A DNA stretch of 64,000 nucleotides from Eudoraea chungangensis. Its GTDB lineage: Bacteria > Bacteroidota > Bacteroidia > Flavobacteriales > Flavobacteriaceae. The stretch is taken from assembly GCF_029360665.1 (NCBI RefSeq), contig NZ_JARDUB010000001.1, positions 62,001 through 126,000 on the forward strand, given 5' to 3'. Below are positions 1 to 7,359 of this stretch, piece after piece; within the stretch, counting starts at the first letter, position 1; each line of letters starts with the position of its first letter. The position numbers and the translations under genes were made by a program. Below the pieces are notes generated by a model, which was given only the letters and a program-made list of their open reading frames with translations, had not been told where the DNA came from and did no database searches.

Positions 1-1
1 A

Positions 2-814
2 ATCATCCCACGTATTAAAAAGTTGCTTGACGACATCAACATCAAGAATAAAAAACTGAATATTAGAAAGCTGCAAAAGTTAACGAGCATCGTTGATAAG
101 GTCAATACTGAGGTAAGCGAACAGATATATTACTCAAGAAAAATTAGGGATTTCATTGATGCAGACGATAAGACGATTACTGGCGGTCACAGGGCAAAAC
201 TGTCCATCAATTTTGAAAACAGTTATCCTAGAGGCTGGATGGAAGACTTTATTGATAAAATACGCGAAGATATTAGAGTGTCTAGTGAGAATAATTTATT
301 CAATGATTTACAAGGTGTTTCAAACGAATTGGAAAAGTACACGTCTTTAGAAGAGAAAATGCAGGAAGCTTTTTATAGATGCGGTGGTTCTAGAAATCTA
401 AAACCTAAAGTTTTAGAATTACTTAATCCAAAATCATATTATGGATTAAACTTTACCATTCAATCCTTACACGGAAAAACTAATCCAGGAAGCACAAGCC
501 AAACCTATGCAGCAATTGCCCTTTTGTGTATTGCTAGACTCTCATTAATTAATAGAGGTGCTAAAGATAAAGTAAGGGATGGAATTAGGTTTATGCCCAT
601 TGACGAAGCAGCAGGACTAGGAAGTAATTTTGATATGCTTTACGACATTGCTAAGGCAAATGATTACCAGATTATATCGTTATCAATACAGCCATATAAA
701 GTAGATATGTTGAACCAATATATCTATTTGCTTCATAATAACTTAGAAGAATCTGATAAGGTAAATTATGAACCGGTTCCAATATTTGGGGATTTTGAGA
801 ACAATAATAATTAA
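2..814 (+). CDS. SMC/JetC-like coiled-coil ATPase, C-terminal part (5' end outside window)
   Basis: The frame is open from base 2 with no stop, so the gene begins upstream of the window; the first internal start-like codon (TTG at 23) is not needed. Counting from that TTG, residues 153-170 (NPGSTSQTYAAIAL) look like an ABC/SMC signature helix and residues 190-200 (FMPIDEAAGLG) form a Walker B with the DE pair. The hydrophobic strand after it and the loop IISLSIQPYKVD fit the D- and H-loop end of an SMC/RecN-type head. Such heads, with a long coiled coil, are found in JetC of Wadjet and in related DNA-surveillance ATPases. The next gene encodes a JetD-like Toprim protein 29 bp downstream, which supports a Wadjet-type reading. 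Whether JetA and JetB homologues lie upstream cannot be seen. The class (SMC-like head) is fairly secure; the exact family is inferred. Confidence 0.7.
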   Translation: MIPRIKKLLDDINIKNKKLNIRKLQKLTSIVDKVNTEVSEQIYYSRKIRDFIDADDKTITGGHRAKLSINFENSYPRGWMEDFIDKIREDIRVSSENNLFNDLQGVSNELEKYTSLEEKMQEAFYRCGGSRNLKPKVLELLNPKSYYGLNFTIQSLHGKTNPGSTSQTYAAIALLCIARLSLINRGAKDKVRDGIRFMPIDEAAGLGSNFDMLYDIAKANDYQIISLSIQPYKVDMLNQYIYLLHNNLEESDKVNYEPVPIFGDFENNNN

Positions 815-843
815 GACGTAAAACACCAATATGTAAAATCAGA

Positions 844-1791
844 ATGAAAAAAGATGTTGAATGGAAATATCTGATTGGTCTTAACCAACTATATAAAAAC
901 GAAAAGACCAACTTGAAGATTAGCAACAATAGCTTTATTAAACAAATACTAATGAAGCAAAAAAAGTTGATAAAGCCCAAGATGGGTAACCCTAATATTT
1001 TGGAAGCCAAATATGGCTTTAAGGTATATTATGAAAAAGAATTTTTGGACTATTTCGAGTATTATTCCAACTTCTTTGAAAAAGCTGGATTAGAGAGTAA
1101 CGCACACAAAACCTATAATGAGGATGACTTAAAAAGTTTAGCTTTTATTTATTATCAGAAAGACCAACTTAAAAAAAATCTTACAACGGAATATACTTTC
1201 TCAGCGAGAGTTTTTAAAGGGAAAGGGGCAAAATATTTAACAAATAAGCCCAGTTTACGCAATGCAGTATTACAGCTTCTGGAAATTGATGAGTTCCCAG
1301 AGAAAGACCCGAAGAATGCACAATGGCGATTCGTAGTAGATTGTGAAAATCCTAAGTTGGTTGTTATTTGCGAAAATATAGCATGCTTAAAAGTACCCTA
1401 CGAATACAAACAGAATAATATAGAATTATGGTATGTAGGTGGTAACAATACCAATCCTTTAAAAGATATTCCTGACAAAAAAATAGAATTACCTCTATTT
1501 TACTTTTGCGATTGGGACCATCACGGACTATCTATTTTTTCGAGAATAAAAGACATCTTTAAAGAAAAAGGAAAAGAAATAACATTAATTGAACCTACTT
1601 CATTAGATGATGCACTACCTGTAAATTCGCCACATCATAAAAGTAAATGGCGCAAAAAGGAATTTTCAGGATTAAAAATTGAGGACTTTTCTACGCAACA
1701 ACAAGAAATAATCAACAGTTTAATTCAAGATGATATTTGGGTAGAGGAAGAGTCGATGGACTTGATTGAGCTTCTTTCTGAGATAAATTGA
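844..1791 (+). CDS. JetD-like protein with C-terminal Toprim domain
   Basis: A 315-residue cytoplasmic protein. The C-terminal half carries a Toprim pattern: a hydrophobic strand ending in a conserved Glu followed by Asn (VVICEN, E177), then DWD (D223 and D225) followed by HHGLSIFSRIK. This spacing and the 'ENxxxl ... D-x-DxxG' layout match topoisomerase VI-A and JetD (DUF2220) Toprim domains, in which these acidic residues bind metal for DNA cleavage. The N-terminal half is Lys-rich and helical and may be a DNA- or partner-binding region. It follows the SMC-like ATPase by 29 bp and precedes a Shedu-type nuclease by 27 bp, all in the same direction. In Wadjet, JetD is the nuclease that cuts plasmid DNA held by the JetABC loop extruder. 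The Toprim call is good; the equivalence to JetD is an inference from fold and context. Confidence 0.7.
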   Translation: MKKDVEWKYLIGLNQLYKNEKTNLKISNNSFIKQILMKQKKLIKPKMGNPNILEAKYGFKVYYEKEFLDYFEYYSNFFEKAGLESNAHKTYNEDDLKSLAFIYYQKDQLKKNLTTEYTFSARVFKGKGAKYLTNKPSLRNAVLQLLEIDEFPEKDPKNAQWRFVVDCENPKLVVICENIACLKVPYEYKQNNIELWYVGGNNTNPLKDIPDKKIELPLFYFCDWDHHGLSIFSRIKDIFKEKGKEITLIEPTSLDDALPVNSPHHKSKWRKKEFSGLKIEDFSTQQQEIINSLIQDDIWVEEESMDLIELLSEIN

Positions 1792-1818
1792 ATTAAAAAA
1801 ACCTATAAATATTGAGAT

Positions 1819-3003
1819 TTGGTAGAGATAGAAAAAATAGATTCAAAACTTGTATTAAAATACTATTCCGATTATGAACCTACGGAATGGTTAGATAAGA
1901 AACTGGAAACACTAATTCCTTTTAAAATCAAGCACATTTTTAATGTTGGAAGTAAATCTCTTCTTAAAAGGGTTGAAAATGAATTTGAAGAATCTGAGTA
2001 CTTTTTTGAGATTGGGGAATTGATGGACAACTATTATGGTGTCTATAGAGAAGTTTTAGGACTTAATAATACTTTCTTCTTTCATAAATCCTTGGATATA
2101 AATCTTGATTATTTTTTTGTAAAATCCAAGTCCTCGCTTCTACTGCAAATAGATAGGCATTTACAAGAAGATATTTATATTGGTGGCTCAAAAGAGACAA
2201 TATTACCAATTGAAGAGTTCGAGAATCTAATTAAAATTTTCCCTACTACCCACGAAATTAGCCTCTATCGTCAGGCAAAAGTTACTTCAATCCTAAAGAA
2301 TTATTTTGACCATATTTCAGATAAAGAAGAGTCTTATCAAAACTATCTAAACAAGAAAACACCGACTTATGGTAGCAACTTAAGAAAAACTTTTAGAGAA
2401 GCTGATATTATAAAATATCAAACGCTTTTAGAGAAACTAAAAGAAATGCTTTCTAACGAGGTAAAGTATACGGAACATCAATGGCAGGCTGAGATAATCG
2501 AAATAATATTATTACTCTTTCCCAAGTATATTGCCGTATTTGACGAAGTAAAGTTTAAAGATATTTATAATAATAAAACTAGAAGATTAGATTATGGATT
2601 AATTGACTTTATGGGGAATCTTGATATTGTTGAAATTAAAATCCCTTTTGATAAGAATATAGTATCTGCCAATCCTTACAGAGACAATCACATTCCTAAT
2701 AGAGATTTATCCGGGACGATAATGCAAATTGAGAAATACATATTCTACTTAAATAAAACTGGTGCAATTGGCGAAAAAAAGTTAACTGAAAAATACAAAG
2801 ACCAGTTGCCATCAAATGTAAAAATTAAAATTACTAATCCAAATGGATTGATTATTATGGGAAGAGATAATAAGCTAACTGAAAGTCAACTTTCAGATTT
2901 TGAGATTATCAAGAGGAAGTATAAAAATATCATAGATATTTTCACGTATGATGATTTAATAAGAAGAATGGAAATAATGTTGGCTCAATTAGAGCGTATT
3001 TGA
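1819..3003 (+). CDS. sduA: Shedu-type immune nuclease (DUF4263)
   Basis: A 394-residue protein whose C-terminal half fits the Shedu family, a single-protein anti-phage/anti-plasmid nuclease of PD-(D/E)xK fold. Visible family marks are HQWQ with a following helix (220-236), the acidic residue in RRLDYGLID (D258), the E-x-K of VEIKIP (E272, K274), a helix SGTIMQIEKYIFYL holding the usual Gln and Tyr, then GLIIMGRD and the closing IIDIFTYDDLIRR. Residues 1-190 form a variable N-terminal part, as in other Shedu proteins, where it senses DNA ends or other triggers. The only start possible after the upstream in-frame stop (1813-1815) is TTG at 1819. The gene probably shares a transcript with the two upstream genes. 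Family assignment is confident; what triggers it is unknown. Confidence 0.85.
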   Translation: MVEIEKIDSKLVLKYYSDYEPTEWLDKKLETLIPFKIKHIFNVGSKSLLKRVENEFEESEYFFEIGELMDNYYGVYREVLGLNNTFFFHKSLDINLDYFFVKSKSSLLLQIDRHLQEDIYIGGSKETILPIEEFENLIKIFPTTHEISLYRQAKVTSILKNYFDHISDKEESYQNYLNKKTPTYGSNLRKTFREADIIKYQTLLEKLKEMLSNEVKYTEHQWQAEIIEIILLLFPKYIAVFDEVKFKDIYNNKTRRLDYGLIDFMGNLDIVEIKIPFDKNIVSANPYRDNHIPNRDLSGTIMQIEKYIFYLNKTGAIGEKKLTEKYKDQLPSNVKIKITNPNGLIIMGRDNKLTESQLSDFEIIKRKYKNIIDIFTYDDLIRRMEIMLAQLERI

Positions 3004-3061
3004 TTATTTGCTCTTGTCCTCGCCAATTCACTAAAACCAATTCAAATATTCTATTTTAGTA

Positions 3062-3092
3062 TTTGCTTAAATAAGAAATTAATGTAACTTTG
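3062..3092 (+). promoter_or_regulatory. Bacteroidota-type promoter of the mercury operon
   Basis: TTTG at 3062-3065, then 19 bases, then TAACTTTG at 3085-3092 match the Bacteroidota sigma consensus TTTG-N17-23-TAnnTTTG. The ATG of the ArsR gene starts four bases after the -7 box, so the transcript would be leaderless or nearly so. A short inverted repeat, CTTA-AA-TAAG (3066-3075), lies between the two boxes and could be part of an ArsR operator. Confidence 0.7.
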
Positions 3093-3096
3093 TTCA

Positions 3097-3471
3097 ATGG
3101 AAAATAATTCTTGCATAAGACAACAAGCCGATTTAGAACAAATTAATCGTTGCAAAGAGACAGTTTCAGAACTAAGTGAATCTTTTGATTATTTAGCGAA
3201 TGGACTTTCATTAGTTGGGAATAGCGTAAGACTTAAAATACTATACCTACTCTTTGAAGAAGATAGGCTTTGCGTTTGTGATTTAAGTGATATTCTTGGA
3301 ATGAATATTTCGGCCATTTCCCAGCATTTGAGAAAAATGAAAGACCGAAATCTATTAGAAACCGATAGAGAAGCCCAAACGATTTATTACTCATTGACCG
3401 CTGGATATGAAAAACTACTCAATCCGTTTTTTGAAATTCTAGATAAGAACAAAGTTTTAGAAGCGATATGA
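3097..3471 (+). CDS. ArsR/SmtB-family metal-sensing repressor
   Basis: A 124-residue winged-helix protein. The helix-turn-helix covers about residues 60-92, with LSDILGMNISAISQHLRKM as recognition region and a wing near residue 95. The CVC motif (C59, C61) in RLCVCDL at the start of the DNA-reading helix is the soft-metal site of ArsR/CadC-type sensors; metal binding there releases the DNA. Further N-terminal cysteines (C6, C19) could complete a three-coordinate site, suitable for Hg, Cd, Pb or As(III). The stop overlaps the start of the next gene (ATGA), so the repressor is co-transcribed with the transporter it most likely controls. It presumably represses its own leaderless promoter. The metal is inferred from the MerT-type partner. 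Confidence 0.9.
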   Translation: MENNSCIRQQADLEQINRCKETVSELSESFDYLANGLSLVGNSVRLKILYLLFEEDRLCVCDLSDILGMNISAISQHLRKMKDRNLLETDREAQTIYYSLTAGYEKLLNPFFEILDKNKVLEAI

Positions 3472-4067
3472 AAAGTGAAAACAAATTAATTGGAGCAGGT
3501 TTACTAACAGCACTTGCAGCTTCCTTATGCTGTATTACGCCTGTTTTGGCTCTTATCGCAGGAACAAGTGGAATTGTTTCAACATTTTCTTGGATAGAAC
3601 CTTATAGACCTTACCTAATCGGGCTCACAATTTTAGTTCTTTGTTTTGCTTGGTATCAAATGCTAAAGCCAAAAAAGGAAATCGACTGTGAATGTGAGAC
3701 AGACGAAAAACCAAAATTCACGCAGTCCAAAACTTTTTTAGGAATTGTAACTGTATTTGCAATAGTAATGTTGGCATTTCCATACTATTCAGGAATTTTT
3801 TACCCAGACACGGCAAAACAAATTATCGTTGTAGATAAATCGGATATTAAAATAACTGAATTTAAAATTAGCGGAATGACCTGCGCGAGTTGTGAAGAAC
3901 ACGTAAACCACGAAGTGAATAAACTCAGCGGAATCGTGAGCTCAAAAGCGTCGTACGAAAGTGGAAATGCAATCATTGAATTTGACAAATCCAAAACCAA
4001 TGAATCGGAGATTGAGAAAGCAATTAATTCTACTGGTTATAAAGTGACCGACAAAAAAGAAAAATAA
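3468..4067 (+). CDS. merTP: MerT-MerP fusion: mercuric ion transporter with HMA domain
   Basis: A 199-residue inner-membrane protein. The first membrane segment holds the Cys pair followed by ITP (C21, C22), the MerT signature for taking Hg(II) from the periplasm. A second segment (about 48-64) is followed by a cytosolic loop with C74 and C76, and a third segment spans about 89-111. A heavy-metal-associated domain follows from about residue 125, with GMTCASC (C139, C142), equivalent to MerP. The combined protein is expected to hand Hg(II) through successive cysteine pairs. Such MerTP fusions occur in Bacteroidota. Oddly, no mercuric reductase (MerA) follows, so the usual detoxifying step is missing from the visible operon. 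Another soft-metal substrate is therefore possible. Confidence 0.85.
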   Translation: MKSENKLIGAGLLTALAASLCCITPVLALIAGTSGIVSTFSWIEPYRPYLIGLTILVLCFAWYQMLKPKKEIDCECETDEKPKFTQSKTFLGIVTVFAIVMLAFPYYSGIFYPDTAKQIIVVDKSDIKITEFKISGMTCASCEEHVNHEVNKLSGIVSSKASYESGNAIIEFDKSKTNESEIEKAINSTGYKVTDKKEK

Positions 4068-4273
4068 TGGAAACTATACTGACATCTGAAATAACTTGTC
4101 CAAACTGCGGACACAAAAAAGTAGAAGAAATGCCAATAGAATCCTGTCAATTCTTTTATGAATGTGAGAATTGCAAAACGGTTCTAAAACCAAATGAAGG
4201 AGATTGTTGTGTTTATTGTTCTTATGGGACTGTACCCTGCCCACCGATTCAAGAGAGCAAAGGGTGTTGTTGA
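4067..4273 (+). CDS. GDCCVxC-type small cysteine-rich metal-binding protein
   Basis: A 68-residue protein with eleven cysteines: CPNC (11-14), C27, CENC (33-36), GDCCVYC (47-51), C58 and a terminal pair (67-68). The GDCCV-x-C motif names a small family found beside mer and other metal genes in Bacteroidota, some members of which carry selenocysteine. It has no signal peptide and is probably a cytosolic metal buffer or chaperone. Its ATG overlaps the TAA of the MerTP gene by one base, so translation is coupled. The two CxxC knuckles could bind Zn structurally while the GDCC segment takes the toxic metal. The function has not been shown and is inferred from cysteines and context. Confidence 0.85.
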   Translation: METILTSEITCPNCGHKKVEEMPIESCQFFYECENCKTVLKPNEGDCCVYCSYGTVPCPPIQESKGCC

Positions 4274-4289
4274 AAAATCATATTTAAGT

Positions 4290-4952
4290 TCACTTCCTCT
4301 TATCCCCAGCCTCTTTATCAAAGGCAATTAGATTAAACAGTTCTCGCATTCTGCTACGAACACGATTGCCATAACGTTCTTCTAATTCTTCAGCATTTAG
4401 GTTGGTGGTTGCGTGAGTTTTGATTTTATGTTTGGTCTCAAGGTATAGTTCATATCGAGATAAAAGTACTTCGCCCATTACGTTCAGGTCTTTACCATAA
4501 AAACGTCCGGCAGGTTCAATGCCTAAATCATCAAAGCAGAAAAATTTGGTGTTTCCATACTCTTCAATGGTCTTAAAACCAAGATGGTTAAAACTGAAGG
4601 TCACATTTCTGCAAGGAATCATTTCATAGGGTCTTTGCATCGGAACAATATATCTCAGTAATTTCATTAAGCTAGTTTTTCCGCAACCAACTGGTCCGGA
4701 AAGTAAGATACCCTTATCGATGTCAATTCCATAGGTTATACAATTGGCTTTATCCTTAATGAAATACGAGCAGAGCTTTAGCAGTATATCTCTATCTTCG
4801 TCATAAATTCTGAACTTTTCGCCGAAAAGCAGTTTCCCTTTGGCGTTCAGATAAATTAAGATTTTTGGAAAATCGTAGAGTACACTTTTGCCATCAAATT
4901 TTCCTAGCGAGTATTCCACGCCACCTTCGGTAATTTTAGAGGGGTTGTCCAT
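4290..4952 (-). CDS. DnaC/IstB-like AAA+ ATPase of the mobile element
   Basis: A 220-residue P-loop ATPase with Walker A GPVGCGKTS (86-94) and Walker B FFCFDDLG (137-144). The region after it, with KTHATTNLNAEELEERYGNRVRSRM, has sensor-1 (ATTN) and arginine-rich box features of DnaC-type helicase loaders. Its start lies inside the end of the upstream replication-initiator-like gene (17-bp overlap), so the two are probably coupled. Together with the excisionase-like gene it forms a three-gene module of the kind found on Bacteroidota integrative elements. The likely role is DNA replication or helicase loading of the excised element. The gene converges with the mer operon, leaving only 16 bp between the stops. 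Confidence 0.8.
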   Translation of the reverse strand: MDNPSKITEGGVEYSLGKFDGKSVLYDFPKILIYLNAKGKLLFGEKFRIYDEDRDILLKLCSYFIKDKANCITYGIDIDKGILLSGPVGCGKTSLMKLLRYIVPMQRPYEMIPCRNVTFSFNHLGFKTIEEYGNTKFFCFDDLGIEPAGRFYGKDLNVMGEVLLSRYELYLETKHKIKTHATTNLNAEELEERYGNRVRSRMRELFNLIAFDKEAGDKRK

Positions 4953-5655
4953 AATCTTTGTTTTTAGTGGTTCGCAAGTTGTCCTTTATTTGGGACGCTT
5001 GTTTTTTGTTTGATTCGTTTTTTTCGTCGAACAATTCTGTTCTGTCCATCCAATTTGTGGCTAGAGCTCGCCAATCACGAATTGCTTGACCATCGCTTGT
5101 TTGCCAGTTCCGGGTTTCATAGTGCTCAAAGAACTTTTTTCCCTCATCTGCATCAAAACCATTTTCTTCAAAAAAATCAATAACCGCCTGCCTGCCTTTT
5201 GGCTGTTTTATATAGTTTTCTTGTTTGGTATTGTTTGTATTAGATACCAATACTTGTCCATTTATGGGATGGTGCTGTCCCACAACTGGTTCACGTATGG
5301 GATGGTACTGTTCCGCAAGCTGTTCTAATGTGGGATTGTACCGTCCCATATCTGGTTCACTACTTGTACCAATAATGAACATCTTGATTTTACTTCCTTT
5401 GTATGGATTGTTAGATGGGAAATAGGATAAATAAAGCCACGAGTCCAAATCCGTAACGCAGCGATGGTATGTGGATTTTGAGCCTATTTTGGCACAGCGC
5501 ATCAAATCTCTACGATTCACATAAAATTCATCTGCAAAGCGACTACTGTTCCATTCTTGGAACAGCGCCATATACAGACTGATATGGGTAGGATTTAGGC
5601 GGTCATCAAAATAGAACTTTTCAAAAGCCGCATTAAGTAGCTTTATATAGTTCAT
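4936..5655 (-). CDS. Replication-initiator/primosome-like protein of the mobile element
   Basis: A 239-residue cytoplasmic protein. The N-terminal 100 residues, starting MNYIKLLNAAFEKF and including LNPTHISLYMALFQEWN and KIGSKSTYHRCVTDL, look like a winged-helix DNA-binding domain as in DnaD/RepA-type initiators. The middle (about 115-155) is low in structure and rich in Pro, Gln and Thr. The C-terminal part (about 160-205: FFEENGF, AIRDWRALATNWMDR) resembles the short DnaD-like C-terminal helices found in phage and plasmid replication proteins. The gene starts three bases after the excisionase-like gene ends and overlaps the ATPase gene. The partner pair suggests recruitment of helicase to an element origin. 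The family was not identified with certainty. Confidence 0.7.
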   Translation of the reverse strand: MNYIKLLNAAFEKFYFDDRLNPTHISLYMALFQEWNSSRFADEFYVNRRDLMRCAKIGSKSTYHRCVTDLDSWLYLSYFPSNNPYKGSKIKMFIIGTSSEPDMGRYNPTLEQLAEQYHPIREPVVGQHHPINGQVLVSNTNNTKQENYIKQPKGRQAVIDFFEENGFDADEGKKFFEHYETRNWQTSDGQAIRDWRALATNWMDRTELFDEKNESNKKQASQIKDNLRTTKNKDYGQPL

Positions 5656-5658
5656 TAT

Positions 5659-5943
5659 TTAAGAATTTGAACCGTGCTGTACACGGTTGGAAGTCATTAT
5701 GTTTTGTATTTCCTCGGCATCGTAATAGATAATACCACCAACTTTGGTGTAAGGTAAAGTACCATTGATGCGAAGGTTTTGCAATGTGCCTGGACTTACC
5801 TGAAGCAAATCCATAACCTCTGAAGATTTAAGGTATTTTTTGAGTTTACCAGTAGCTTGTTTGGATAATAATTTTTTGATGTCATCGAGCAATTCCATTT
5901 TGAATTCCCGAAGGTCGTCTGTTGTAATAATACTTGTCGGCAT
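5659..5943 (-). CDS. Excisionase-like helix-turn-helix protein
   Basis: A 94-residue protein. After a Lys-rich N-terminal helix, residues about 43-88 (SSEVMDLLQVSPGTLQNLRINGT and YTKVGGIIYYD) form a MerR-like winged helix of the excisionase/DNA-binding domain type seen in Bacteroidota Xis proteins. Such proteins bend the attachment-site DNA and turn the tyrosine recombinase toward excision. It is the first gene of a three-gene operon with the initiator-like and ATPase genes. RteC, the classical activator of excision operons in CTnDOT, is encoded just upstream, with repeated ACCGTA boxes between the two. A role in excision is therefore plausible, though a general regulator of the module is also possible. 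Confidence 0.8.
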   Translation of the reverse strand: MPTSIITTDDLREFKMELLDDIKKLLSKQATGKLKKYLKSSEVMDLLQVSPGTLQNLRINGTLPYTKVGGIIYYDAEEIQNIMTSNRVQHGSNS

Positions 5944-6067
5944 AATAGAACGGTTTTTAAAGAAAGAGACTATCGCATCGCTTTCAACTAATTTGATAGC
6001 CTCTGACCTGATTTGACTTTCGTTCTACAAATTTGAATAGCTTTAATGGATTTTATTCCCCAGTATA

Positions 6068-6219
6068 ACCGTACTACCGTCAAAATTTAACATTTTGAAA
6101 TTCAGTTTATTTTGGTGGTGTTTTGAGGTGTTTCCATAGTTAACATACCCTTGAATTGCATTAAAATTTATGAAAAATGAGTGAAGAATGTAATTACCGT
6201 AGGTCAACCGTAGTACGGT
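6068..6219. promoter_or_regulatory. ACCGTA box cluster between rteC and the excisionase-like gene
   Basis: The 322-bp gap between 5943 and 6266 contains ACCGTA at 6068 and ACCGTC at 6076, then ACCGTA at 6196 and 6207 and the inverse TACGGT at 6214-6219. The last two form a close inverted repeat. Related boxes recur on the other side of rteC (7293-7334). They are candidates for the operator of RteC or of the excisionase-like protein. No other gene or structure is evident in the gap. Confidence 0.5.
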
Positions 6220-6265
6220 CTTTTTTTAACATATAAAAGAAGGAACGAATGATAGCAACTAGCGA

Positions 6266-7102
6266 CTATTCCTCGCTTTTGTCCATTTCCGAAAGAAGGG
6301 AAGCTGTCAACTGGTCGAGGAACAACGTCCGGCTATTTTTGCGATTTTTAATGTCCTGAAATGTTTTGTAGATTTCCTTTGGAGTAAAGTCGAATACTTC
6401 TTGCAAAATTTTAGATAATTTAATAATACTTAGACCCTTTTGTTTCGTCATTCCAGCAGCACTTAGTGAATATAGAAGTTCAACCCAGTCTGTATTTGTG
6501 AACGGCCATGGAATTTTTTCTGTAGGTTTTATAGTCACACTATTTCCGTTCACTCTACTTTTAATAGAATGTTTCTTTTGGTCCATATAGTTGATAAGAG
6601 ATATATAAGCCTTGAACTTTCCTAAAAGCATATCTCTCGGTGTACAAAAATCAGGGTCTTGAAAATAGAATTTGGAAGTAGTAATATGATAGATATCAAG
6701 ATGCTTTCTGGTGTAATAAGCTTTGTCAAAGTGGGTTGCACCAGATTTAACGTATTGGCCGAAATCAAGGTTATAAAGGAAAAAGCGATTTAATTTACTA
6801 ATCTTCTTTTTTATAAATTTTAATTGTGCAGCTCTGTCTGCTTTGGGAAATTGAATTTCAAAAGAATGAATTTCTGAGAAATATATAAGTTTAACCAATG
6901 GCACTTGTTTTATTTTTTTGAAGAAGATTATTTCATTCTCAACACTTTCAAAATCATTGGTCAGAATGTTTCTTTTAAAAACAGTAAGCAAGTTTCTACT
7001 TAACTGAATAGAACGATAGGATTGTTCCAAAATCGGTAGATTTTCGAGACTTATCTCGTCTAATGCTACGAGAAGATTTTTGCCTAACGTTTCTAAATCC
7101 AT
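6266..7102 (-). CDS. rteC: RteC-family regulator
   Basis: A 278-residue, largely helical protein that fits the RteC family from Bacteroidota conjugative transposons. Recognisable features are the N-terminal helix with LLVALDEISLENLPILEQS, the central block KKISKLNRFFLYNLDFGQY followed by AYYTRKHLDIYHI, and the C-terminal helix-turn-helix-like block with WVELLYSLSAAG and LSKILQEVFDF. In CTnDOT, RteC binds inverted repeats upstream of the excision genes and activates them in response to tetracycline through RteA/RteB. No rteA or rteB is seen here, so the inducing signal must differ or lie elsewhere. The gene is followed by the excisionase-like operon on the same strand and is bracketed by ACCGTA/TACGGT boxes. 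Confidence 0.85.
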   Translation of the reverse strand: MDLETLGKNLLVALDEISLENLPILEQSYRSIQLSRNLLTVFKRNILTNDFESVENEIIFFKKIKQVPLVKLIYFSEIHSFEIQFPKADRAAQLKFIKKKISKLNRFFLYNLDFGQYVKSGATHFDKAYYTRKHLDIYHITTSKFYFQDPDFCTPRDMLLGKFKAYISLINYMDQKKHSIKSRVNGNSVTIKPTEKIPWPFTNTDWVELLYSLSAAGMTKQKGLSIIKLSKILQEVFDFTPKEIYKTFQDIKNRKNSRTLFLDQLTASLLSEMDKSEE

Positions 7103-7292
7103 TTGCAGCCATAAATACAGTTAAGCCCAACAATATTGGGGGCAGTCTTAGTTTGGGTGGATTAGTTGTTGTTAGAGCTCTTTAGTTAGCGAATGCGCAG
7201 GACAGGTACTTTGTTAGCAGAACTTTTTACGACAAGGGACATCTAAAGAGCTACTGAAATGTAATAACATAATTTTGAAAGAAGGTTATTTT

Positions 7293-7334
7293 ATTCCGTA
7301 GATATCTACGGAATGAACCGTATTTTCCTACGGT
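7293..7334. promoter_or_regulatory. Perfect 22-bp palindrome plus inverted ACCGTA/TACGGT boxes upstream of rteC
   Basis: Bases 7293-7314 form a perfect 22-bp palindrome with arms ATTCCGTAGAT. Directly after it ACCGTA (7317-7322) and TACGGT (7329-7334) form a second inverted repeat with a 6-bp spacer. The group lies between the LuxR-type gene and rteC, 191-232 bp upstream of the rteC start, and repeats the motif found downstream of rteC. Confidence 0.5.
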
Positions 7335-7359
7335 AATCGCTGCAACCCTAGTATAAATG

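Noticed and set aside
3800-4000. Minus-strand frame inside merTP
   Set aside because: Antisense shadow of a clear HMA domain.
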